From: Rhodobacteraceae bacterium UBA3069
GTDB taxonomy: Bacteria; Pseudomonadota; Alphaproteobacteria; Rhodobacterales; Rhodobacteraceae
Direction: 5' to 3'
NCBI GenBank assembly: GCA_002366795.1
Contig: DFBX01000128.1
Coordinates: 1 to 17,341 of the forward strand
Length of the DNA stretch: 17,341 nt
This document shows positions 1 to 7,204 of the stretch, in pieces. Position 1 is the stretch's first letter. Each line of letters opens with the position of its first letter. The notes beneath the pieces were generated by a model that had not been told where the DNA came from, ran no database searches, and saw nothing but the letters and a program-made list of their open reading frames with translations. The translations under genes were made by a program, and so were the position numbers.

Positions 1-44
1 ATGCCGGGACTAAACACCTAGGGCGGGGCAGGAAAAAGAGCATG

Positions 45-71
45 GTAGGGTGGGGTGCAAACCCACCCTAC
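45..71. repeat. Intergenic hairpin downstream of ettA
   Basis: A perfect inverted repeat has 10-bp arms, GTAGGGTGGG at 45-54 and CCCACCCTAC at 62-71, around a 7-base loop. It lies just beyond the 3' end of ettA. On the minus strand a run of five T follows about eight bases after the hairpin (33-37 on the plus strand), so it might help terminate ettA, although the spacing is long for an intrinsic terminator. Hairpins of this GTAGGGTGGG type are familiar as dispersed intergenic repeats in bacterial genomes; only one copy is seen here. Confidence 0.6.
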
Positions 72-93
72 GAGAGAGGGCCGCCCTTTTTCT

Positions 94-1749
94 TTAGCGG
101 CTGAACTTCTTGTGCTTCATCCGTTTCGGCTCCAGGGCATCCGCTCCCAGACGGCGTTTCTTGTCTTCTTCGTAATCCTCGAAGTTGCCTTCGAACCATT
201 CGACATGGGCGTCGCCCTCGAATGCGAGGATGTGGGTACAGATACGGTCGAGGAAGAAGCGGTCGTGGGAGATGACCACGGCACAGCCGGCGAAGTCTAC
301 GAGGGCGTCTTCCAAAGCGCGGAGGGTTTCGACGTCCAGGTCGTTGGTCGGTTCATCCAGCAGCAGCACGTTGCCGCCTTCGCGCAGGAGCCGCGCCATG
401 TGGACGCGATTGCGTTCACCGCCTGACAGCAGCGAGACTTTTTTCTGCTGGTCGCCGCCCTTGAAGTTGAAGGCGGAGCAATAGGCGCGGGCGTTTACCT
501 CGGCGTCGCCAAGCTTGATGATGTCCTGACCGTCGGCGATCGCCTCCCACACGTTGGCATTGGGGTCGAGATCGTCGCGCGACTGGTCCACGTAGGACAG
601 TTTGACGGTGTCGCCATATTCCACGGTGCCCTCGTCGGGCTGTTCCTGCCCCGTGAGCATCTTGAACAGCGTGGTTTTACCCGCGCCGTTGGGGCCGATC
701 ACGCCGACGATGCCGCCGGGGGGCAGGGAGAAATCCAGCCCTTCGACCAGCAGCTTGTCGCCCATGGCTTTTTTCAGGCCGTTCACCTCGATCACCTTGG
801 AGCCAAGGCGGGGGCCGTTGGGGATGATGATCTGGGCGCGCGACAGTTTCTCGCGCTCGGACTGGCCCGCCAGATCGTTATAGGCGTTGATCCGGGCCTT
901 GGATTTGGCCTGCCGCGCCTTGGGCGATGCGCGCATCCATTCCAGTTCGCGTTCAAGGGTTTTCTGCTTGGACTTGTCCTCGCGCGCCTCTTGGGACAGG
1001 CGCTTGGCCTTTTGTTCCAGCCATGCGGAGTAGTTGCCTTCGTAGGGGATGCCGCGGCCGCGGTCGAGTTCGAGGATCCAGCCGGTGATGTCATCAAGGA
1101 AGTAACGGTCGTGGGTGACGATCAGGATGGTGCCCTTGTAGTCGATCAGGTGCTGTTGCAGCCAGGCGATGGTTTCGGCGTCAAGGTGGTTGGTCGGTTC
1201 ATCGAGCAGCAGCATGTCGGGCGCTTCGAGCAGCAGTTTGCACAGCGCCACGCGGCGCTTTTCACCGCCCGAGAGCGATGTGACATCGGCATCGTCGGGG
1301 GGGCAGCGCAATGCCTCCATAGAGACATCGACCTGGCTGTCGAGATCCCAGAGGTTCTTGGCGTCGATCTGGTCTTGCAGCGTGGCCATTTCATCGGCGG
1401 TTTCGTCGCTGTAGTTCATGGCCAGTTCGTTGTAGCGGTCGAGGATCGCTTTCTTTTCCGCCACGCCCAGCATGACGTTGTCGCGCACGGAAAGGTTCGG
1501 GTCGAGTTCGGGTTCCTGCGGCAGGTAGCCGACCTTGGCGCCCTCGGCGTGCCATGCCTCGCCCTGATAATCCTTGTCCCAGCCGGCCATGATTTTCAGC
1601 AGGGTGGATTTACCCGCGCCGTTGACGCCGACCACACCGATTTTCACACCGGGGAGGAAGTTGAGGTGGATATCCTCGAAGCATTTCTTGCCGCCGGGAT
1701 AGGTCTTGGAGACGCCGGACATGTGGTAGACGTATTGATAGGCGGCCAT
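94..1749 (-). CDS. ettA: Energy-dependent translational throttle protein EttA (ABC-F ATPase)
   Basis: A soluble ABC-F ATPase of 551 residues. The family binds the ribosomal E site and couples ATP/ADP state to the first steps of elongation. Two ABC domains are visible. The first has Walker A GVNGAGKST at 41-49, signature LSGGE at 159-163 and Walker B with DEPTNHLD at 183-190. The second has Walker A GPNGAGKTT at 352-360, LSGGE at 441-445 and DEPTNDLD at 465-472. A charged linker at about 240-310 sits where EttA has its P-site-tRNA-interacting region. There are no membrane segments. Length and motif spacing match full-length EttA. I chose the start giving MAAYQYVYHM because AAGGAG lies just upstream of it; an in-frame ATG 20 codons earlier has no such support. 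The gene is divergent from nadD across about 160 bases. Confidence 0.95.
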   Translation of the reverse strand: MAAYQYVYHMSGVSKTYPGGKKCFEDIHLNFLPGVKIGVVGVNGAGKSTLLKIMAGWDKDYQGEAWHAEGAKVGYLPQEPELDPNLSVRDNVMLGVAEKKAILDRYNELAMNYSDETADEMATLQDQIDAKNLWDLDSQVDVSMEALRCPPDDADVTSLSGGEKRRVALCKLLLEAPDMLLLDEPTNHLDAETIAWLQQHLIDYKGTILIVTHDRYFLDDITGWILELDRGRGIPYEGNYSAWLEQKAKRLSQEAREDKSKQKTLERELEWMRASPKARQAKSKARINAYNDLAGQSEREKLSRAQIIIPNGPRLGSKVIEVNGLKKAMGDKLLVEGLDFSLPPGGIVGVIGPNGAGKTTLFKMLTGQEQPDEGTVEYGDTVKLSYVDQSRDDLDPNANVWEAIADGQDIIKLGDAEVNARAYCSAFNFKGGDQQKKVSLLSGGERNRVHMARLLREGGNVLLLDEPTNDLDVETLRALEDALVDFAGCAVVISHDRFFLDRICTHILAFEGDAHVEWFEGNFEDYEEDKKRRLGADALEPKRMKHKKFSR

Positions 1750-1913
1750 GGGAGACTCCTTTTGCGCGTGTTTGACCGTGTAGATAGTCGTTGCGGCGGT
1801 CGGGGGCAATGCGGGCGGGTGCCACTGGAGGGAGGTATTTATGGAACAATGAAGGCAGGGGCGGCGCGAAACCGCTTGGCGGGGTGTGTGACGCTGCGCT
1901 AGGGATGGGCATC

Positions 1914-2522
1914 ATGCGTCAGGGATTTCCATATGCGCGCGCCGGTCAGGTGATCGGGCTGTTGGGCGGATCGTTCGATCCGGCCCACGAGGGGCATGCG
2001 CATATCACCCGTCAGGCCATGGCGCGGTTCGGGCTGGACAGGGTGTGGTGGCTGGTCAGTCCCGGCAATCCGCTGAAAGAGCAGGGGCCGGCGGGGATAG
2101 ACCGGCGAATGGCGCGGGCGCGCGCCGTATCGGCGCATCCGCAGGTCGTGGTGACGGATATAGAGGCGCGGATCGGCACGCGCTATACCGCCGAAACCAT
2201 TGCAAGGTTGCAGGAGCTTTACCCCGGTGTGCGCTTTGTCTGGCTGATGGGGGCGGATAACCTTGTGCAGTTCGACAAGTGGCAGGACTGGCACGAGATC
2301 ATGATGCGGGTGCCGGTCGGGGTGTTGGCGCGGCCGGGGCGGCGCATCGCGGCGCGGTTGTCGAAAGCGGCGCGGGTGTTTCGTGCGGCGCGGCTGCCGG
2401 GGCGGGCAAGTCGGATTTTGCCATATATGGAGCCGCCCGTCTGGTGTTTTCTGAATGTGCCGATGGTGGACCATTCCTCGACCCGGATACGGGCGAGGGG
2501 GAACTGGTCGCGGGATGGCTGA
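1914..2522 (+). CDS. nadD: Nicotinate-nucleotide adenylyltransferase
   Basis: A cytoplasmic enzyme of NAD biosynthesis that joins nicotinate mononucleotide and ATP to give deamido-NAD. The 202-residue product has the nucleotidyltransferase signature GGSFDPAHEGH at about 18-28 (the GxFDPxHxGH motif that binds ATP) and the C-terminal SSTRIR motif at about 188-193. MGADNL in the middle matches the conserved substrate-site segment. The length is usual for bacterial NadD. The ATG at 1914 is preferred because AGGG lies nine bases upstream; an in-frame ATG at 1905 is also possible, while earlier in-frame starts add unrelated sequence. The gene is divergent from ettA. Its stop is 74 bases before the carboxypeptidase gene on the same strand, so the two may be co-transcribed. 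Confidence 0.93.
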   Translation: MRQGFPYARAGQVIGLLGGSFDPAHEGHAHITRQAMARFGLDRVWWLVSPGNPLKEQGPAGIDRRMARARAVSAHPQVVVTDIEARIGTRYTAETIARLQELYPGVRFVWLMGADNLVQFDKWQDWHEIMMRVPVGVLARPGRRIAARLSKAARVFRAARLPGRASRILPYMEPPVWCFLNVPMVDHSSTRIRARGNWSRDG

Positions 2523-2596
2523 GGATGGCGCAGTCGCGCGGTTTTGCGTGGTTTGTCCGCTTGCCCGCGGGCAGGGGCGGCGCTAGGTTTCAGGGC

Positions 2597-4096
2597 ATGA
2601 GTGACGTGATTTCAAGACGTGGATTTTTAGCTGCGACAAGTGCCGCGGCCCTGTTGCCGGGCATGGCGATGGCCGGCGCGCCCGCCGTTTCCCTGCGCCC
2701 TGTTGCACGCAGCCGCGAGGGGGGCAAGCTGCTGGTCGAGAGCGCCGATGCGCTGGTGGCCGAGGCGGGGTTGGGCAAGGCTGTTACCGGCTATGCCGTG
2801 GCCGATCTGAAAACCGGGCAGATGCTGGAGACGGGTGCGGGCGGGACCGGTTTGCCGCCCGCAAGCGTCGCCAAGGCGATCACGGCGCTTTATGCGCTGG
2901 ATACCTTGGGGGGCGATTACCGTTTTGCCACGCGGCTGCTGGCCACGGGGCCGGTGGTGAATGGCGAGATCAAGGGCGACCTGGTTCTGGCGGGCGGGGG
3001 GGATCCGACGCTGGACACCGATGGGCTGGCCGCGATGGCGCGCGATCTGAAGGCGGCTGGGGTGACGGGCGTCAAGGGCCGGTTCCTGATCTGGGGCGGC
3101 GCGCTGCCCTACATGCGCGAAATCGACGGCGAACAGCCCGACCACGTTGGCTACAATCCTGCGATCAGCGGGCTGGCGTTGAATTTCAACCGCGTGCATT
3201 TCGAATGGAAGCGCAAGGGGCAGGGCTGGGGCGTCACGATGGACGCGCGGTCAGAGAAGTACCGCCCCGAGGTGCGTGTCGCGCGCATGGCCGTCGTCAA
3301 GCGCCGCGCGCCGGTTTATACCTATCGCGACAAGGGCGGGCTGGATGACTGGACCGTGGCGCGCGGGGCGCTGGGCAATGGCGGGTCGCGCTGGTTGCCG
3401 GTGCGGCGGCCCGACCTGTATTGCGGCGAGGTGCTGCGCTATTTCGCACGTGCGCAGGGTATCGCCCTGAAAGAGGGTGAGGTGGTGACCATCCTGCCCG
3501 CGGGGTCGGTCATGGTGCAGCGGCCAAGCGCGCCTCTGCGCGAGGTACTGGGCGATATGCTGAAATATTCCACCAACCTGACCGCCGAAATGGTGGGGCT
3601 GGCGGCAACGCACAGGCGCAAGGGCGCGGCGGTGTCGATCAAGGCGTCGGCCGCGGAAATGAGCGCGTGGGCGCGCGGGGCGCTGGGGATGCAGGGCGCG
3701 CGACTGGTCGATCATTCGGGGCTGGGTGCCGCGTCGAATGTCAGCGCGATGGACATGGTGCGCGCGCTGGTCGCGGCGGGACGCGCGCCGCTGCTGCGAC
3801 CGATCATGAAGGATATCCACATGCGCGATGACAATGGTCGCGTGGACAAGGCCCATCCGATCAAGGTGCAGGCCAAGACCGGCACGCTGAATTTCGTTTC
3901 GGGGCTGGCGGGATACATGACCGCCGCAGACGGGACGGACCTTGCCTTTGCGGTGTTTTCCGCGGACGAGGCGCGGCGCGCGCGGCTGAGCGAGGCGCAG
4001 CGCGAACGCCCGGAGGGCGGGCGTAGTTACACCAGGCGCGCCAAGCAGTTGCAGCAGCGCCTGATCGAGCGCTGGGGCGCGATCTACGGAAGTTGA
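2597..4096 (+). CDS. dacB: D-alanyl-D-alanine carboxypeptidase/endopeptidase (PBP4 type, peptidase S13)
   Basis: A periplasmic penicillin-binding protein of 499 residues that trims or cleaves D-Ala-containing peptide cross-links in peptidoglycan. All three active-site motifs of family S13 are present: SVAK at 90-93 (nucleophile Ser90, Lys93), STN at 325-327 and KTG at 427-429. The N-terminus carries a twin-arginine signal, SRRGFLAA at 6-13, followed by a hydrophobic stretch ending near AMAGA at about 24-28. Export by Tat is therefore likely, which is unusual compared with the Sec-exported E. coli DacB. The reading frame stays open upstream into nadD, but the ATG at 2597 begins directly before the Tat signal. 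The ribosome binding site (CAGGG) is weak. The next 1.5 kb downstream holds only gene remnants. Confidence 0.92.
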   Translation: MSDVISRRGFLAATSAAALLPGMAMAGAPAVSLRPVARSREGGKLLVESADALVAEAGLGKAVTGYAVADLKTGQMLETGAGGTGLPPASVAKAITALYALDTLGGDYRFATRLLATGPVVNGEIKGDLVLAGGGDPTLDTDGLAAMARDLKAAGVTGVKGRFLIWGGALPYMREIDGEQPDHVGYNPAISGLALNFNRVHFEWKRKGQGWGVTMDARSEKYRPEVRVARMAVVKRRAPVYTYRDKGGLDDWTVARGALGNGGSRWLPVRRPDLYCGEVLRYFARAQGIALKEGEVVTILPAGSVMVQRPSAPLREVLGDMLKYSTNLTAEMVGLAATHRRKGAAVSIKASAAEMSAWARGALGMQGARLVDHSGLGAASNVSAMDMVRALVAAGRAPLLRPIMKDIHMRDDNGRVDKAHPIKVQAKTGTLNFVSGLAGYMTAADGTDLAFAVFSADEARRARLSEAQRERPEGGRSYTRRAKQLQQRLIERWGAIYGS

Positions 4097-4135
4097 ACAG
4101 GGCACAGCGGGCCGCGAACCCGAGCCTGACCGCGC

Positions 4136-4492
4136 TTGTGGCCGAAAGCTGCACGCCGACACCAACCAGGCAACCTTGGCGCGCTGGTCTTGCTTTGCAC
4201 CGGCAACAGCACCGGAGTGACCGTCGGCATGGGCGAGGGTGAGAATGTCACCAGCGTTGTGCGCCACATGGCCGACACCAACGGCACCGCGCTGCCCTAT
4301 TCTGTCTTTTCCGACGCGGGTCATTCCGCAGCGGCCGCACCCGGCGAGGTGGTGTTTTCCGGCGATATCAACGCCCCCATCCCGCAAGCCATTCCGGTTT
4401 ATGAACAAATCCCGGCCAGCAGTTCTTCGCTGGGCTGTTCGGGGACTTCGAGGCAGGCAAATGGGGAGAAACCCCATGAAAAATACCACTAA
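4136..4492 (+). pseudogene. Remnant of spore coat U (SCPU) domain pilus subunit
   Basis: This frame contains a stretch resembling the SCPU domain of archaic chaperone-usher pilins. A cysteine-centred strand (VLLCTGNSTGVTVGMG) is followed by LPYSVFSDAGHS and then by IPVYEQIPASS, which correspond in order to the family's VTCxxGTxxTVxL, LxYxLYxD and VYGRIPA segments. The usual N-terminal half with its signal peptide and first cysteine, and the final YSDTVTVTVTY strand, are not readable in frame. The last residues run into unrelated low-quality sequence up to the stop, across the likely start of the next remnant. I therefore call it a pseudogene. The identification rests on motif order and on the chaperone, usher and SCPU remnants that follow on the same strand. 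Confidence 0.65.
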
Positions 4493-4820
4493 GACATCGC
4501 GCAGAATTTCCACCGTCAATACATAGCTAGCTGGCCGCGGCGCTGGTCTGCGGGGCGTGGCCTTGGTCCTGCAAATGCGGGTGCTGAAATGGCGCAAGGG
4601 CGCGGACCCGGCCAAGGCCAAGCGCACCTGCGGTGTGGTGGCCAGCCCGCCGGTCGCGCGGCTGGAATTGACCGTGCGGCTGGTGCCGGTCAAAAAGCGC
4701 GAATTGCGCAGGCGCGAATGCTATCGCGTGCTGGTGGATCGCTTGCCCGGCAAAGAGCAAAGCGGGCGGGCCGTGAAATTGCAGGTCCGCCATTCCGTGC
4801 CGATGTGCTTTGACACCTGA
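4476..4820 (+). pseudogene. Remnant of fimbrial periplasmic chaperone (PapD/CsuC-like), frameshifted and truncated
   Basis: An ATG at 4476 with GGAGA upstream opens MKNTTKTSRRI, a typical chaperone signal-peptide start, but a stop follows after 16 codons. The hydrophobic part of a signal peptide (LAAALVCGA) then appears in a different frame at 4531-4557. From about 4557 the frame changes again and gives an Ig-like chaperone segment: LQMRVLKWRKG, VVASPPVARLE, VRLVPVKKRE and the hallmark CYRVLVDRLPG, ending SVPMCF and a stop. In intact chaperones ESYRxLVDxLP and the preceding VVR strand hold the subunit and belong to domain 1. Domain 2 (about 100 residues) is missing. At least two frame disruptions plus the truncation make it non-functional as read. 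Confidence 0.72.
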
Positions 4821-4879
4821 TCGTGGCTTGGGCGTTGGCGACCGGAAGGCTGCCGGTGCCCGGTTCAGGGGGCTGAGCA

Positions 4880-5460
4880 ATGATCATTCACACAAAAATC
4901 GCCGCCACCCTGTTGATGCTGAGCTTGTTGCCCGCAACGGCAAGGGCGCAGGAGGCAAGCGGGGGGCTGGATGTTACCGTTGCGGTGCCCGATCCGGTCG
5001 CGGTGCCGTGCGGGGATACGCCGTTGTTCCGGTCGGTCACGATCAACGGGCGCGGCAAGCGGCAGAATTTGTCGTTCTTCGCAGCGCAGAACCTGCTGAA
5101 AAAGGGGCAGGCGAATTATTCGCTGGAGGTCGGGGTGGCGCGCGAGGCCTATGGCATCGAATCCAGCCGCTTTGGCACGGGCGCGGATTACCCGGGCACG
5201 GGGGGGGGCGTTGGCGGCGGGCCTGCCGTCGCGCGATGCGCTACCCCGATGGCATGATGCTGGAGCCGGGGACGTCCGGATACCTGAATGGCGCGGCGAA
5301 AGAGACCTATGTCGGATATGACGGACAGGCATTCCTGGAAAGCGTGAAAGGGCGCAACACATTGACCTTCCGTACCAAACGCGGCGATTGCACGGCGCGC
5401 TTCAGCTTTGATGCAACGGCCGCCATGCAAGACATCCTTGATCCGGTGATCTGCGCATGA
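4880..5460 (+). pseudogene. Remnant of fimbrial outer-membrane usher, with large internal deletion and frameshift
   Basis: The reading starts with a good signal peptide (MIIHTKIAATLLMLSLLPA, ending near ARAQ). It goes on to a segment typical of ushers, NGRGKRQNLSFFAAQNLL then KKGQANYSLEVGVAREAYG, matching the family's 'REQ..xPFYxSxxLLxPGxxDYSxExGxxRxxYG' region. Near a run of nine G at 5200-5208 the homology leaves the first frame. It resumes in another frame as RYPDGMMLEPG, ETYVGYDGQAFL and DILDPVICA, which matches the C-terminal domain of ushers. The beta-barrel in between and most of the N-terminal domain are absent: about 190 codons remain of a usual 700-850. The end overlaps the following SCPU remnant by ATGA, the coupling expected of an intact pilus operon. 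Confidence 0.75.
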
Positions 5461-5631
5461 GGGGCGGTTTGCATAAGGCGGCGCTGACTTGCAACGCTGC
5501 GGTCAGCAACATCAATTTCGGCGCGATCAGCAGCCTGACGCGGCCCTTGGGGCAGAACGTGACAGTCGGGGGGGCAGAACGTGACAGTCGGGGTTTATTC
5601 CGACAATGTCATGGTGACGATCACCTATTGA
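5457..5631 (+). pseudogene. Remnant of SCPU-domain tip subunit (CsuE-like position)
   Basis: The ATG overlaps the usher stop as ATGA. The first frame gives LTCNAAVSNINFGAISSL, matching the opening CxVxxxxxxFGxxxPL of an SCPU domain. A different frame at 5581-5631 gives VTVGVYSDNVMVTITY and a stop, matching the closing strand YSDTVTVTITY. The roughly 80 residues between are missing. A 22-bp tandem duplication (two copies of GGCAGAACGTGACAGTCGGG) sits at the joint and itself shifts the frame by one. With one copy removed, start and end would join in frame as a very short, internally deleted domain. Confidence 0.65.
5549..5593 (+). repeat. 22-bp tandem duplication inside the SCPU remnant
   Basis: Two adjacent copies of the same sequence (GGCAGAACGTGACAGTCGGG at 5551-5570 and 5573-5592) match over 23 bases with a period of 22. 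The period is not a multiple of three, so the duplication causes a frameshift in the SCPU remnant. Confidence 0.9.
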
Positions 5632-6018
5632 ATACCGGGTTGGGCGAGGGCACGAAAAAGTGGACGAGGCGCAGATTCCCGTCTGCGCCCCGTCCTGTTG
5701 CCTGATGCGGTATACGTGAGTGTGGCCTCAGGCGGTGCCATGGATCCGTGCGGAAATTTGCGCGGAAATGTGCTGTGCGGGCTGTGCGGACCAGCCTGCG
5801 GATGACTCTTGATGGTGGGACGCGCCTGTGAATGCACCCAAAACGGGCATGATGCACAGGACAAAATGCCAATCAAAATCAAGGCAAAGCGTCTGTCTGA
5901 AATACGGACCATTTGAAACCTCGAAAATTAAAAGAAACACATGAAATATTTATTAATCATGCCATCAAAGCGGACTTTGTCAAAGTAAACTTGTGAACCG
6001 TTTGCGGAATCCCGCGCA
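5632..6018. other. Stretch without a convincing gene
   Basis: About 390 bases lie between the SCPU remnant and the terminator of the next gene. Visible items are a hairpin with 8-bp arms (GGCGCAGA at 5668-5675 and TCTGCGCC at 5682-5689, no T-run) and an AT-rich patch near 5925-5965. There is one possible minus-strand ORF of 95 codons (5625-5912) with GAGG six bases before its ATG and a hydrophobic N-terminus (FALILIGILSCASC). It has no recognisable family and runs antisense into the remnant, so I do not call it a gene. Confidence 0.5.
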
Positions 6019-6020
6019 TG

Positions 6021-6059
6021 AAAAAGGGCGGCCGCCCGAGGTTGGGAAGCGACCGCCCG
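6021..6059 (-). terminator. Intrinsic terminator of the PLDc_N-like gene
   Basis: GGGCGGCCGC at 6026-6035 pairs with GCGACCGCCC at 6049-6058 with one mismatch. On the minus strand the hairpin is followed directly by five T (the A run at 6021-6025). It lies 25 bases past the stop of the minus-strand gene. Confidence 0.75.
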
Positions 6060-6083
6060 AAAAATCGTTATGGAACTAAAGGG

Positions 6084-6272
6084 TTACACGTTGACGCGAC
6101 CCGAGCCACGGGGGCCGGCGATCAGCCATGCGATGAAGCCCAGAACGGGCAGCAGCAAGATGACCATCGTCCAGATGACCTTGGCCGCGGTTGAGGCCGA
6201 AGAGGTCAGGGTTTGGTAAATTGCGTAGATGTCTGCGATGAGGACCAGGAGGCCGAAAAGACCATATTCCAT
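6084..6272 (-). CDS. Small PLDc_N-domain-like membrane protein
   Basis: A 62-residue inner-membrane protein with two hydrophobic segments: about 3-19 (YGLFGLLVLIADIYAIY) and about 31-52 (VIWTMVILLLPVLGFIAWLI), followed by the short polar end AGPRGSGRV. The W-x8-PxxGxxxW pattern in the second segment is the hallmark of the phospholipase D nuclease N-terminal (PLDc_N) membrane domain found in many tiny bacterial proteins; no catalytic HKD motif exists here. The start was chosen from GGAGA eight bases before the ATG of MEYGLF; an upstream in-frame ATG lacks that support. It is divergent from the 97-residue protein gene across a region with an 11-bp tandem repeat and ends before a clear terminator. 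The cellular role is unknown. Confidence 0.8.
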   Translation of the reverse strand: MEYGLFGLLVLIADIYAIYQTLTSSASTAAKVIWTMVILLLPVLGFIAWLIAGPRGSGRVNV

Positions 6273-6356
6273 TGGGGTTTCTCCATTCGAGATGTTGCGT
6301 TGCACATGCTGCGCGATTGAAAGGAGAACGGCGGGCGCGGCGAAAAGGTTCCCGAA

Positions 6357-6378
6357 AAATTTACCGGAAATTTACCGG
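6357..6378. promoter_or_regulatory. 11-bp tandem direct repeat between divergent genes
   Basis: AAATTTACCGG occurs twice head to tail at 6357-6367 and 6368-6378, exactly one helical turn apart. It lies between the divergent starts at 6272 and 6438. Such spacing suits a pair of binding sites on the same DNA face; no known regulator is recognised. Confidence 0.45.
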
Positions 6379-6437
6379 AACCATTCGCTCGCGGGGGGTG
6401 TTGATCAGCCAAACGCGAAAGCAAAGGAGTTATCGAA

Positions 6438-6731
6438 ATGAAAGCCGGTATTGCAATTATTGGTGCGGTCGCCGTGGCCGCCGTCGTGGGTTTTGGCATC
6501 TACATGGTTGATGTCGACCAGACCGAGGAAGCCCGCCTGCCTGATGTCGAAGTGACCATTGAGGGGGGCCAGATGCCCGCGTTCGACGCCGAGGTCGGCT
6601 CTGTCTCGGTGGATGAGGAGCAGGTCGATGTGACCGTTCCCAAGGTGAAGGTCGTGACCGAGGAAGAAACGGTCAACGTGCCGACACTGAAGGTGACGCC
6701 GCCCGAAGAAGACAGCATCGCACAGAACTGA
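6438..6731 (+). CDS. Hypothetical N-terminally anchored acidic protein
   Basis: A 97-residue protein starting with a hydrophobic segment (IAIIGAVAVAAVVGFGIYMV at about 5-24) with one Lys before it. It fits a single-pass anchor or uncleaved signal with the rest in the periplasm. The remainder is acidic and made of alternating Val-rich strands: VDVTVPKVKVV and VNVPTLKVTPP look like repeats of one beta motif, with VEVTIEGG before them. There are no cysteines or catalytic motifs. AAGGAG lies eleven bases before the ATG and a strong terminator follows the stop, so it is a well-formed single gene. I do not recognise a characterised family; similar short anchored proteins occur in other Rhodobacterales as hypothetical proteins (recollection, not a search). 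Confidence 0.78.
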   Translation: MKAGIAIIGAVAVAAVVGFGIYMVDVDQTEEARLPDVEVTIEGGQMPAFDAEVGSVSVDEEQVDVTVPKVKVVTEEETVNVPTLKVTPPEEDSIAQN

Positions 6732-6760
6732 TCGGGCGTTTCGCCTAGTGACATGATTGG

Positions 6761-6788
6761 AAAGGGGGGCGCGTGGCCCCCTTTTTTT
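6761..6788 (+). terminator. Intrinsic terminator after the anchored acidic protein gene
   Basis: AAAGGGGG at 6761-6768 pairs with CCCCCTTT at 6777-6784 around an 8-base loop, and the T run continues to 6788. It sits between two convergent genes, 29 bases after the plus-strand stop. Confidence 0.85.
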
Positions 6789-6793
6789 CATGG

Positions 6794-7204
6794 CTAGTCC
6801 TCGATCACGACAAGGGTTCTGGCGAGGCCCTCTTGCAAGATCAGGTTGAACAGGGTTTCGGCGTTGAGCGGGTCCAGCCGCACGCATCCGGCGCTGACGG
6901 GTGTGGCCAAGTGGGCCAGGTCATTGGTGCCGTGGATCGCGTAATTGCCTGCGAAGAAAACAGAAAATGGCATCGGCGCGTCATTATACAGCGTCGAGTA
7001 ATGCATCCGTTTCAGAAATTCCGGGATAAAGATGCCGCGCGGGGTGCGCTTGCCCGCCCGCGCGGTGGACACGGGCCAGCGATACAACTCTACCCCGTCC
7101 AGCAGAACGGTCATCTGCTGGTCCGAAATGTCGATATGGGCGATCAATTCGTCAGCCCGCGCCATGACGGGCGCAAGCAGCAAAAGAAAGGCCCGAAAGA
7201 TCAC
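6794..7204 (-). CDS. L,D-transpeptidase (YkuD domain), exported
   Basis: A periplasmic cross-linking or remodelling enzyme of peptidoglycan, 136 residues. The YkuD catalytic signature is complete: HGT at 91-93 and SAGCVRL at 104-110, with Cys107 as nucleophile and Arg109 following. The N-terminus, read from a GTG, is a short Sec signal (FRAFLLLLAPVMARAD). That GTG overlaps the stop of the upstream TerB-like gene in the pattern GTGA, so translation is probably coupled. The open frame extends 46 codons further upstream, but only through the other gene's sequence. The protein is small and lacks LysM or other wall-binding domains. Actual substrates (3-3 cross-links or lipoprotein attachment) cannot be told from sequence. 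Confidence 0.88.
   Translation of the reverse strand: MIFRAFLLLLAPVMARADELIAHIDISDQQMTVLLDGVELYRWPVSTARAGKRTPRGIFIPEFLKRMHYSTLYNDAPMPFSVFFAGNYAIHGTNDLAHLATPVSAGCVRLDPLNAETLFNLILQEGLARTLVVIED

Noticed and set aside
991..1902. 303-codon plus-strand open frame antisense to ettA
   Set aside because: Shadow of the ABC-F gene; covers both its coding sequence and leader and shows no own start signals.
2279..2596. N-terminal extension of the carboxypeptidase frame into nadD
   Set aside because: It would place 106 residues before a clear Tat signal peptide and overlap nadD in another frame.
3251..4693. 480-codon open frame on the minus strand opposite the dacB gene
   Set aside because: It is a shadow of a high-GC gene: composition is rich in Arg, Pro and His, no domain is visible, and the plus strand holds the clear S13 motifs.
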